Shown here in pieces: positions 7,823-15,146 of a DNA stretch of 64,000 nucleotides (position 1 is its first letter; each line of letters begins with the position of its first letter). Under the pieces are notes generated by a model, which worked only from the letters and a program-made list of their open reading frames with translations, was not told the origin of the DNA and did not search any database. This DNA is from Planctomycetota bacterium (lineage in GTDB: Bacteria; Planctomycetota; UBA8742; UBA2392): the NCBI GenBank assembly GCA_027493625.1, contig JAOSKM010000001.1, positions 1,207,489 to 1,271,488 of the forward strand, read 5' to 3'. Both the position numbers and the translations under genes were made by a program.

Positions 7823-9340
7823 ATGACCAACCCGAACGGACTATCCGCCGCTGAGCTCTTCGAGCGCTCACCCTACGCGCTGACCTACAACGACATCATC
7901 CTGATGCCGGGACACATCAACTTCGCCCCCGCCGACGTGGACCTGTCCACCAAGCTGACGCGCGAAATCACCCTGCGCCGGCCGCTGGTCAGCTCGCCCA
8001 TGGACACGGTCACCGAGCACCGCATGGCGATCGCGCTGGCCCTGTGCGGCGGCATCGGCATCATCCACTACAACTGCACGGTGGATGAGCAGGTGGCCCA
8101 AGTGCGCAAAGTGCGGCGCTTCGAAAACGGCTTCATCCTCGACCCCCTGGTGCTCAGCCCCGAGCACACCATCGCCGACGTGCACCGCATCAAGCGCCAG
8201 CACGGCTTCAGCGGCATCCCCATCACCGAGGACGGCACCATCAAGACCAAGCTGGTCGGCATGGTCACCAACCGCGACATCGATTTCGAGACCGACCACT
8301 CCCGCAAGCTGCGCGAGGTGATGACCACGGACCTGATCACGGCCAGGAAGGGCATTACCCTGAACCAGGCCAACGAGATCCTGCGCGAATCGAAGAAGGG
8401 CAAGCTGCCGGTGATCGACGAGCAGGGCCGCCTGGTGGCCCTTACCAGCCGCCGTGATTTGCGGAAAAACCGCGACTACCCCGACGCCACCAAGGACGCC
8501 AAGAAGAACCTGATGGTCGGCGCCGCCATCAGCACCAAGCCCGAAGACCGCGAACGCATGGACGCCCTGGCCGAGGCCGGCGTAAGCGCCGTGGTGATCG
8601 ACAGCGCCCAGGGCGACAGCAGCTTCCAGCACGAGATGATCGGCTACATCAAGAAGAAGCACCCGGAGGTGCAGGTGATCGGCGGCAACGTCGTCACCGA
8701 GCGCCAGGCCGAGGCGCTGATCAAGGCCGGCGCAGACTCCCTGCGCATCGGCATGGGCCCCGGCAGCATCTGCACCACCCAGGAAGTGATGGCCGTCGGG
8801 CGCAGCCAGGGCACGGCCGTGTACTACACGGCCAAAGCCGCAGCCAAGCACAGCGTGCCGGTGATCGCGGACGGCGGCATCAGCGTGATCGGGCAGATCA
8901 TGAAGGCGCTGAGCCTGGGCGCCAGCGCGGTGATGTGCGGCAGCCTGTTCGCCGGCACCGACGAAAGCCCCGGCGAATACGTGTACCGCGAGGGCGTGCG
9001 CCTGAAGGTATACCGCGGCATGGCCAGCCTCGACGCCATGAAGGCAGGCGGCAACAAGCGCTATTTCACGGAGCAGCAGGACGTGAAGGTGGCCCAGGGC
9101 GTCAGCGGCTTCGTGCAGGACCGCGGCAGCATGTTCGACCTGGTGGCGTACCTGAGCCAGGGCCTGCGGCTGGCGCTCCAGGACGCCGGCGTGCGAAGCG
9201 TGAGCCAGCTTCACGAGGGCATGGTCAAGGGCACCCTCAGGTTCGAGTTGCGCAGCCCCAGCGCCCAGCGCGAGGGCGGCGTGCACGACCTGTACAGCTA
9301 CACCCAGCCCGACATGCTAAGCAACCAGCGCGGCCAGTGA
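7823..9340 (+). CDS. guaB: inosine-5'-monophosphate dehydrogenase
   Basis: GuaB oxidises IMP to XMP with NAD+, the first committed step of GMP synthesis. The 505-residue protein shows the normal order: [12 protein letters not shown] and [15 protein letters not shown] at the barrel start, a CBS-domain pair around residues 105-220, [13 protein letters not shown], and the catalytic loop [13 protein letters not shown] with the nucleophilic Cys. [14 protein letters not shown] and the [10 protein letters not shown] flap region follow. The usual GHS in the helix before the cofactor loop is AQGDSS here. A GTG 18 bases upstream is an alternative start. A hairpin and a candidate promoter lie upstream. 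Confidence 0.95.
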   Translation: MTNPNGLSAAELFERSPYALTYNDIILMPGHINFAPADVDLSTKLTREITLRRPLVSSPMDTVTEHRMAIALALCGGIGIIHYNCTVDEQVAQVRKVRRFENGFILDPLVLSPEHTIADVHRIKRQHGFSGIPITEDGTIKTKLVGMVTNRDIDFETDHSRKLREVMTTDLITARKGITLNQANEILRESKKGKLPVIDEQGRLVALTSRRDLRKNRDYPDATKDAKKNLMVGAAISTKPEDRERMDALAEAGVSAVVIDSAQGDSSFQHEMIGYIKKKHPEVQVIGGNVVTERQAEALIKAGADSLRIGMGPGSICTTQEVMAVGRSQGTAVYYTAKAAAKHSVPVIADGGISVIGQIMKALSLGASAVMCGSLFAGTDESPGEYVYREGVRLKVYRGMASLDAMKAGGNKRYFTEQQDVKVAQGVSGFVQDRGSMFDLVAYLSQGLRLALQDAGVRSVSQLHEGMVKGTLRFELRSPSAQREGGVHDLYSYTQPDMLSNQRGQ

Positions 9341-9345
9341 CGTGG

Positions 9346-9388
9346 CACCGGCAATCCTGCCGGTGGTCGCGGCGAAAGCGCCGCGACA
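9346..9388. terminator. two adjacent hairpins between convergent guaB and the glycosylase-like gene
   Basis: CACCGGCAATCCTGCCGGTG is followed by GTCGCGGCGAAAGCGCCGCGAC. Neither has a T run, so they may be a bidirectional transcription barrier or REP-like palindromes. Confidence 0.45.
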
Positions 9389-9407
9389 AGTCGAACGAAG
9401 CATCAGT

Positions 9408-10100
9408 TCAGTCGTCTGAATCTGCTGCCAGCTCAAGCCCCAGCAGCTTCGCCGCCTGTTGGCGGAACTCGGTTGCTCCGCCGTGGGCCGGGTGGCGCAG
9501 GTTGGCGACCACTTCCAGCGGCCTGCCCTGCACCTTGAAGCCTTCTAGAGCCTTGGCCGGCAATTGGCCGACGGCCACTGCCTTGGTCTCCGGGTATAGC
9601 CGCTGAAAGAAGAACTCCAGGGCCTCGAGGCCGTAGCCGATGGTTTCGGCGTCGGGATCGGCGTTGGAGAGCGGCTCGCCGGGTTGGTGCGGGTGCCAGG
9701 GCACGATGTTCCAGCACACCACGTCCGTGCGCGCGCCCAGCAGCTCCATCACCACGCCGGCCGTGGCTTCGCGGTACGCGTTTTCGCGCGTTGAGGTGCG
9801 GTCGTAGCAGGAGCCCGGGTAGCACAGCCGGTGCTCGTCACTGAAGGGCACGCCGGTGAAGCGCGCGCCGCGATAGCCTGGCGCGATGCCGATGAACGCA
9901 TACTTCGGCGCGGGGAGTGCTTTCAGGTAGCGGCGCAGGTTTTCCCGCCGCTTGGCCGCGCCCCCGCGCGCGTCAAGTGCAGGGTCGTCATGCCGGTAGA
10001 TGTTGAACACACCCTCCGGCAATTCAGCACGCCGAAGGCGCGAGATCAGCTTCTCGATGCCTTCTTCAAACGGCTTCTGCGGAATGGGTGGTTCGGTCAT
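9408..10100 (-). CDS. uracil-DNA-glycosylase-superfamily protein
   Basis: The 230-residue product has the outline of the UDG superfamily. The first motif is IGIAPGYRGARFTGVPFSDE (binding loop and hydrolytic region), the middle has VVCWNIVPWHPHQPGEP, and the end has NLRHPAHGG, where the conserved His lies. Such enzymes excise uracil or related bases from DNA. The exact family cannot be fixed here. The ATG at 10100 gives a normal-length protein; the longer frame to 10223 reads through the REP-like element at 10114-10248. It is convergent with guaB and lies downstream of shc, separated by that element. Confidence 0.6.
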   Translation of the reverse strand: MTEPPIPQKPFEEGIEKLISRLRRAELPEGVFNIYRHDDPALDARGGAAKRRENLRRYLKALPAPKYAFIGIAPGYRGARFTGVPFSDEHRLCYPGSCYDRTSTRENAYREATAGVVMELLGARTDVVCWNIVPWHPHQPGEPLSNADPDAETIGYGLEALEFFFQRLYPETKAVAVGQLPAKALEGFKVQGRPLEVVANLRHPAHGGATEFRQQAAKLLGLELAADSDD

Positions 10101-10113
10101 GTGTTCGCTCGCG

Positions 10114-10248
10114 TAGCCCACCGTGTGAACGGTGGGCATTGGGCGTGTCTGTGTACCGCTTCGTTGCCGACGCTGCAACGCCTTGATGTCGCCCAGTGCG
10201 TTGTCGGATGCCGAGCGACCCAATGCCCCGCGCTAACGCGCCGGGCTA
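10114..10248. repeat. REPIN-like element with TAGCCC ends
   Basis: The left end TAGCCCACCGTG..CGGTGGGCATTGG is a hairpin. The right end, read in reverse complement, is TAGCCCGGCGCG..CGCGGGGCATTGG, so two related hairpins face each other across about 75 bases. The same plan is seen at 22499-22653. The right end supplies the stop codon of shc. Confidence 0.65.
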
Positions 10249-12333
10249 CACGGTCTGCAGCCCGCACTTCAGGTTGCGGTAGCGCGCCAGCGCCATCAGT
10301 GGGAAGTACTCACGGTAGAAGTGGTAGTTCAGATAGAACGCGTTGGGGAAGCCGGTGCCGGTGAACTTGTCTTCTTTCCAGCCGCCGCCAGGTAGCTGAT
10401 TGTGGATCAGCCACTGGATGCCCTTCTCTACCCTTGCGTCGTCCACCTCGCCCGCCGCCATCAGTCCCAGCAGCGCCCAGGCCGTCTGGCTTGGTGTGGC
10501 CTCACCCTTGCCGGCCAATTCCTTGTGGCGGTAGCTTTCGCAGTCTTCGCCCCAAGCGCCGTCTTCCTGCTGTACTAAATACAGCCACTCGACGGCCTTG
10601 CGTATGAAAGGTTGCTTCATGTCCTCGCCCACCTGCGCGAGGCCGCACAGGGCGCCGTGGGTGCCGTAGATGTAGTTCACGCCCCAGCGCCCCCACCAGC
10701 TGCCGTTGGCTTCCTGCGTCTTCTTCAGGAAGTGGATGCCGCGCGCCACGGGCTTGAAGCTGCGTGTGAAGCCGAAGTGCCCCAGGGTCTCGAGCACGTG
10801 GCCGGTGATGTCGGCCGTGCTGGGGTCCAGCATGTTGTCGAGGTCGTTGAACGGGATGTGGTTGACGATGTCCTTGTCGACGGAGTTCTCGAACGCGCTC
10901 CAGCCGCCGTCGCGGTTCTGCATGGCCAGCAGCCACTCCAGGCCGATGCGCACTTGCTCGGTGCGCATGCACTTACCTTTGCGGAAGCCGCCCCACAGCA
11001 AGGCCATCAGCACCACCGAGGTGTCGTCGATGTCCGGGTAGAAGTCGTTGTAGAACTGGAAGCACCAGCCGCCGGGAATGGCGTCCGGGTTCTTGATCGC
11101 CCAGTCGCCTTCTCGGAAGATCTGCCGCGAATACAGCCAGTCAATGTGCCGCTGCATCTCCGGCGCGCGCACGTCCACGCCGGCCTCGGCCAGCGCCACC
11201 ATGGCCCAGGCCGTGTCCCACACCGGGCTGACGCAGGCCTGCACGTGCAGGCCGCGCTCGCCGTGGTCGATCATGAAGCGGTCCAGCGCCTGCCAGGTCT
11301 TCAGCATGCGCGGGTCGTCCTTGTCGACACCCACCTGCGGCAGGGCCATCAGGTTGTACATCATGGGCGGGTAGATGCCGCCCCAGTCGCCGCTGTCGTC
11401 CTGGTGGCTGAGGATCCAGTCTTTGGCCTTGCGCAGGGCGATCTTGCGCACCACCGCGCCGATCGTGCCCTCGAACTTCTTCACGAAGCGCGCGCCAAGC
11501 TGGATCAACCCGCCCAGGCTGATGATGCCCGGGTCGGTGTAGCTTTCGTAATCCCACTCACGCTGGTCTTTGGGCTCGACGAACAGCTCGTCGATGTCCA
11601 CGTGCAGCTTCTTCAACGGCCGCGTCTCGTACAGCACCGCCATGGGCACCAGGCTGATGCGGCACCAGTAGCTGAGGTCGTAGATGTTGACGGTCTTGCG
11701 CTCCAGCACGTCCGGCAGCTGCGGCAGGTAGGGCAGCAGCACCAGCCAGGGCGGAATCGGCGGCACGCCGGCCCAGTCGAACTGGCCGAACAGCGCCAGC
11801 AGGAAGCGGGTTTCGACGCCGACGCGCATGGCGCCGCCCTGGGCGAGAATCCACTCGCGCGCCTTCACCATGTGGGGAGCAATGGGAGAATCGCCGGCAA
11901 CCTTGAGCGCGAAGTAGCAGGTGACGCTGTAACTGAGGTGACCCGGGCCGCCGGTGTGGATGGTCCAGTAGCCTTCGGGCGTCTGCCAGTTGCGGGTGTA
12001 GTCCGCGATGCGTTTCTGCTTGTCGGCGTCCACGCGATCGAGGAAGTGCATCATCAGGATGTACTGGGCGCCCAGGCCGGCCGTGGAGTCGAGCTCGGCG
12101 TTCCAGTACTCGTTGTGGGGCTTCTCGCGCAGGTTCAGCAGGCGCTTGACCTGGGTGTCGATAGCGCCGTCCAGCTCGCGGTTGCCGGAGCGCGTGGCGC
12201 GCGGCGGCTTGGCGCCGAACTCCTGCAGCATGCCCTCTAGCTTCTCGAGGTCATGGTCGATCTCGCGGAGGGTGCGGTGCCGCGGCCGTTTGCGGCTCAG
12301 GTCTCGGTGCAATGTCTGTGTGTGGCGCGTCAA
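10246..12333 (-). CDS. shc: squalene-hopene cyclase
   Basis: The enzyme cyclises squalene to hopene or diplopterol, the first step of hopanoid synthesis, at the membrane. The 695-residue protein has the catalytic DIDDT (DxDD) around residue 433 and several QW repeats such as QNRDGGWSAFENS and QQEDGAWGEDCES. It also has WGVNYIYGTHGAL and the C-terminal block GGWKEDKFTGTGFPNAFYLN. I prefer a TTG start at 12333, which follows AAGGGGGA. The frame is open to 12414, but that extension is unlike other cyclases. The TAG stop lies inside the end of a REP-like element. No other hopanoid gene is adjacent, so the pathway is not clustered here. Confidence 0.93.
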   Translation of the reverse strand: MTRHTQTLHRDLSRKRPRHRTLREIDHDLEKLEGMLQEFGAKPPRATRSGNRELDGAIDTQVKRLLNLREKPHNEYWNAELDSTAGLGAQYILMMHFLDRVDADKQKRIADYTRNWQTPEGYWTIHTGGPGHLSYSVTCYFALKVAGDSPIAPHMVKAREWILAQGGAMRVGVETRFLLALFGQFDWAGVPPIPPWLVLLPYLPQLPDVLERKTVNIYDLSYWCRISLVPMAVLYETRPLKKLHVDIDELFVEPKDQREWDYESYTDPGIISLGGLIQLGARFVKKFEGTIGAVVRKIALRKAKDWILSHQDDSGDWGGIYPPMMYNLMALPQVGVDKDDPRMLKTWQALDRFMIDHGERGLHVQACVSPVWDTAWAMVALAEAGVDVRAPEMQRHIDWLYSRQIFREGDWAIKNPDAIPGGWCFQFYNDFYPDIDDTSVVLMALLWGGFRKGKCMRTEQVRIGLEWLLAMQNRDGGWSAFENSVDKDIVNHIPFNDLDNMLDPSTADITGHVLETLGHFGFTRSFKPVARGIHFLKKTQEANGSWWGRWGVNYIYGTHGALCGLAQVGEDMKQPFIRKAVEWLYLVQQEDGAWGEDCESYRHKELAGKGEATPSQTAWALLGLMAAGEVDDARVEKGIQWLIHNQLPGGGWKEDKFTGTGFPNAFYLNYHFYREYFPLMALARYRNLKCGLQTV

Positions 12334-12413
12334 GGAATCCCCCTTCAGGCCGGCAGTATAGCGGGCGGAGTCAGGGCGTAAACGCGGCGGCAACCATCGA
12401 CGCGAACCGAACA

Positions 12414-12438
12414 AAAAGCCCGCCGGTTGGCGGGCTTT
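12414..12438 (-). terminator. rho-independent terminator of the minus-strand lipoprotein gene
   Basis: On the minus strand AAAGCCCGCC is followed by a short loop, GGCGGGCTTT and a T run, immediately after the stop of the gene at 12441. The hairpin also separates it from shc. Confidence 0.8.
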
Positions 12439-12440
12439 GG

Positions 12441-13415
12441 TTACTGCTTGCGGGGCTCACCGGGTCTGTCTTCCGGCGGCATGTACTCGGGCGTCGGGCT
12501 CAGCCTGACGGTCACCTTGTACTTCATGCTGTTGGTTTCGCCGGCCTTGATGCCCTTGGGGAACTTCCAGCGCAGGATGTTGCGGTCGTCGTCGCGCTTG
12601 AGGTACTCGACGCTGGTGCCTTCCTTGGGCAGCGTAGCCGAGCCCTGGATGTACTCGGTGTAGTAGGGCACCGGCTCGTCAATCTCGGTGGGGCCGGTGT
12701 CGTAGTCGTTGGTGTTGTAGTAGACGAGGGTGTAGGTGATCTCGACGGCGTCGGTCACCAGCTCGCGGTCGGCATACTTCCACAGGTGCAGGCCGATCAC
12801 CCGGCTGGTGAAGGCCGCGTCGTAACCGTAGCGGGTACGGGCACCCTCAAGGAAGGCCTCGCTGCGCACGCCCTCAAGGTAGCTGCGGGACTTGATGCCC
12901 TCGGAGGCCAGCTTGCCGGTGTCGGTCCACGGCTGCTCGAGCGATGAATAGGCCCGGTAGCGGTCGCGCCCCGTGCGGTAGTTCAGGCGTTCGTTGCCGT
13001 AGACGCCCGGGTACAGCGTGGCGTTGCGACGCGCCTCCAGGGCTTCCCAGGTGCTGCCGTCCTCAAACCCCTCGAACAGCACGCGCCGGATGGCGTAGTC
13101 CTGGTGCGTAATGGCCGTGTACGTGTACCGCGTGTAGCGGGCGTCGTAACCGGAACGCCGGTGCGCGGCCGCGCCGTAGGTGGTGCAGCCGGTCTGGGCG
13201 TACTCGAGCACCGGGATGTCCACGCGGTTGGATTCCGTGCGCGTGGTGTCTTCACGGGCACTGGAGTCGCGCGTGGTGCCCACGGCGTTCGGGTCCTTGA
13301 TCCAGGCGCCTTCGCGGGCGTCCTCGTTCTGGCCCGTGTACACGACCTCACCGCTGCTGGCACAGGCGGTGCCAAGCAGGGCGAGAATCGCAAGCGTGTA
13401 CAGCAGTCGTCGCAT
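12441..13415 (-). CDS. lipoprotein of unknown function
   Basis: The 324-residue product begins MRRLLYTLAILALLGTACAS, a lipoprotein signal with a lipobox Cys at about residue 18. The mature part is rich in Tyr, Arg and Asp. Its end (NILRWKFPKGIKAGETNSMK, YKVTVRLSP) resembles the beta-strand pattern of DUF11-type repeats, but the match is too weak for a firm name. It follows the other lipoprotein gene by 3 bases, so the two probably form an operon ending in the terminator at 12414-12438. Confidence 0.7.
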   Translation of the reverse strand: MRRLLYTLAILALLGTACASSGEVVYTGQNEDAREGAWIKDPNAVGTTRDSSAREDTTRTESNRVDIPVLEYAQTGCTTYGAAAHRRSGYDARYTRYTYTAITHQDYAIRRVLFEGFEDGSTWEALEARRNATLYPGVYGNERLNYRTGRDRYRAYSSLEQPWTDTGKLASEGIKSRSYLEGVRSEAFLEGARTRYGYDAAFTSRVIGLHLWKYADRELVTDAVEITYTLVYYNTNDYDTGPTEIDEPVPYYTEYIQGSATLPKEGTSVEYLKRDDDRNILRWKFPKGIKAGETNSMKYKVTVRLSPTPEYMPPEDRPGEPRKQ

Positions 13416-13418
13416 GGA

Positions 13419-13934
13419 CTACTTGATGTATTCGCTGTTGCCGAAGTCGATGACCGCGATGACGTGGCCGTTCAGGCGGGCCTGTTCGATCAGGGCCTCG
13501 CGGGTGACGGTGTCGCCGTAGTCGTAAACGCGCAGCTGGGTGTCTTCGCCGGCGGTGCCGCGCACGTTGGCGTCGCGGTAGCGCTGGTACACAACGTAGG
13601 TGACGGCCTTGAAGTCGTCAACCGCAGTGACGATGTCGGAAGTAAGGTGGACGGGCACCACCGAGATGCGGGTAAGGGCGGTGTGGTCGAACACGTCCAT
13701 CTTGCCGTACACGGTCTTGCCGTTCCACTTGAGCTCGATGGTCTTCTCGGCATCGTTGCTCTTGAGCGTGTAGACCTTGCTGGTGTCGCCCGAGTGGACC
13801 GAGCCTTCGTCGATCTTGATCTGGGCGGTGCCGGAGGGCACGTCAAACTGGAAGCGCATGGGCTTGCTGGAGCCGCAGCCAACCACAACAAGGGAAAGGG
13901 CAACAAGCAGGACGCCGGTAAGGATCCGGGCCAT
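13419..13934 (-). CDS. small lipoprotein of unknown function
   Basis: The 171-residue product has a lipoprotein signal (MARILTGVLLVALSLVVVGC) and a compact beta-rich domain. I start at the ATG at 13934, where GGAGG lies about 7 bases upstream, not at the earlier in-frame ATG. It is the first gene of a two-lipoprotein operon. I do not recognise its fold. The co-transcribed pair may form one envelope complex, which is inference only. Confidence 0.7.
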   Translation of the reverse strand: MARILTGVLLVALSLVVVGCGSSKPMRFQFDVPSGTAQIKIDEGSVHSGDTSKVYTLKSNDAEKTIELKWNGKTVYGKMDVFDHTALTRISVVPVHLTSDIVTAVDDFKAVTYVVYQRYRDANVRGTAGEDTQLRVYDYGDTVTREALIEQARLNGHVIAVIDFGNSEYIK

Positions 13935-14274
13935 GGAAAACCTCCACGACAGCAAACAAGTTAGCGGGGGTGCTGGGCCTAGTTTTTACCCGATTCGCTA
14001 TCCGGACGCAACCGTTGACAGTCAAACTCTGTAGCCGGGTGGATTTACGTCCGCGGAACCCGTGATCTCTTACATGTGTCATGCTTACATTACACTAGAG
14101 ACTTCAGATCTACGCTTGGTTGATGTATCTTGTGGTACAGAGTTCCAAACCAGCCACTATATGTTGGAGTGTCAGTCTTCGATTGTCATGCCACTGGTCT
14201 GTCCGTTCGATTTTCCTCAAACACTTTCTTGCAATTTGCCTACACCCGCGTCAGAATCATTACACAAGGTTCGA
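13935..14274. promoter_or_regulatory. AT-richer divergent intergenic region
   Basis: This 340-base gap lies between the lipoprotein operon and the HTH/S24 regulator. It is clearly less GC-rich than its surroundings. TTGACA occurs at 14015-14020, but no good -10 is at the right distance. No repeat or RNA element was recognised. It presumably holds promoters for both directions and possibly operators for the regulator. Confidence 0.45.
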
Positions 14275-15021
14275 ATGAGCGCTGCGGCGCCTTTCCGAGA
14301 GACGATCATGAACGACCCGAAATCCACCGTTGCCGCAGGAGAGCGCATCAAGCGCCTCCGCAGCTTCCGCGGCATGACCTGCGCCGAACTGGCCAAGCAC
14401 ATCGGCTGTACCCGCCCGTACCTGAGCGCGGTCGAAAACGGCCGGTACCCCGTAAGCAGCAAGATTCTGCGCAAGCTAAGCCAGGCGCTGAACGTGACGC
14501 CTGACTTCTTCATCGCCACCGATGAACCCAACCTGGAAGACACCGAAACCCTGACCCGCGAGATGCTCAACCGCAAAATGGCGGAGCGTTCCCGCGAGGC
14601 GGTCAGCGTCGGCGCCCGCGCCGGCACCCGCATGATCCCGGTGGTCGCCATCACCGCCGCCGGCCGTCCGCTGGCGGCTTTCGACGACTACCCCACCGGC
14701 ACAGGCAGCGACTACGTAGATTGCCCGCGCGACGTTGGCGACGAGAACGCCTTCGCCCTGCGCATCGCGGGCGACAGCATGGAGCCGGTGATTCCCGACG
14801 GCAGCACCATCATCGTGGCCCCCAACATGATGCCGCGCGAAGGCAAGCCGGTGGTGGCCAAGCTCGAGAACGGCGACGTCACCTGCAAGGTCTATCAGCG
14901 CCGCGGTGACAACGTGATCCTGGCGCCGTACAACCCCGCCCACGACGTGCAGATTTTCAGCGTGCGCGAGCTGCAGTGGGTCTACCCGGTCATGAAGGTG
15001 ACCGTGGACCTGTACCACTAA
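14275..15021 (+). CDS. HTH/S24-peptidase transcriptional regulator (LexA/CI-like)
   Basis: The product has an XRE-type helix-turn-helix (IKRLRSFRGMTCAELAKHIG, TRPYLSAVENGRYPVSSKIL) and a C-terminal S24 domain. In the latter, AGDSMEPVIPDGS gives the Ser and the end of VAKLENGDVTCK gives the Lys of the self-cleavage dyad. Proteins of this plan repress genes until cleaved or inactivated. The start could be the ATG at 14275 (248 residues, AAGG upstream) or the one at 14308 (237 residues). There is no phage context, so a role as a cellular stress regulator is more likely than a prophage repressor. Confidence 0.85.
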   Translation: MSAAAPFRETIMNDPKSTVAAGERIKRLRSFRGMTCAELAKHIGCTRPYLSAVENGRYPVSSKILRKLSQALNVTPDFFIATDEPNLEDTETLTREMLNRKMAERSREAVSVGARAGTRMIPVVAITAAGRPLAAFDDYPTGTGSDYVDCPRDVGDENAFALRIAGDSMEPVIPDGSTIIVAPNMMPREGKPVVAKLENGDVTCKVYQRRGDNVILAPYNPAHDVQIFSVRELQWVYPVMKVTVDLYH

Positions 15022-15030
15022 ACCCGATTC

Positions 15031-15100
15031 GAAACTCAAAATGCGAAATTCAAAATGATCGCTCGACTGGGCCCATTTTGAATTTTGCATTTTGGAGTTC
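15031..15100. repeat. inverted repeat of AAATTCAAAATG words
   Basis: The left arm (15031-15057, starting GAAACTCAAAATGCG) and right arm (15074-15100, starting CATTTTGAATTTTGC) are nearly perfect inverted copies of 27 bases separated by 16 bases. It is strikingly AT-rich for this genome and lies between the regulator and the FG-GAP gene. Confidence 0.75.
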
Positions 15101-15146
15101 GTTGCCGCTCGACGGTTACGCCGGGACCGCCCAGTCCGTACTATGG

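Noticed and set aside
7868..9286. Long minus-strand open frame opposite guaB
   Set aside because: It is the antisense shadow of a well-conserved gene in a GC-rich genome; the product is Ala/His/Val-rich low-complexity sequence with no motif.
10612..12240. Plus-strand open frame of 542 codons across shc
   Set aside because: Shadow of the squalene-hopene cyclase gene, without a ribosome-binding site or recognisable domain.
14275..15021. Prophage repressor
   Set aside because: The protein is CI/LexA-like, but no integrase, structural or lysis genes are within the window.
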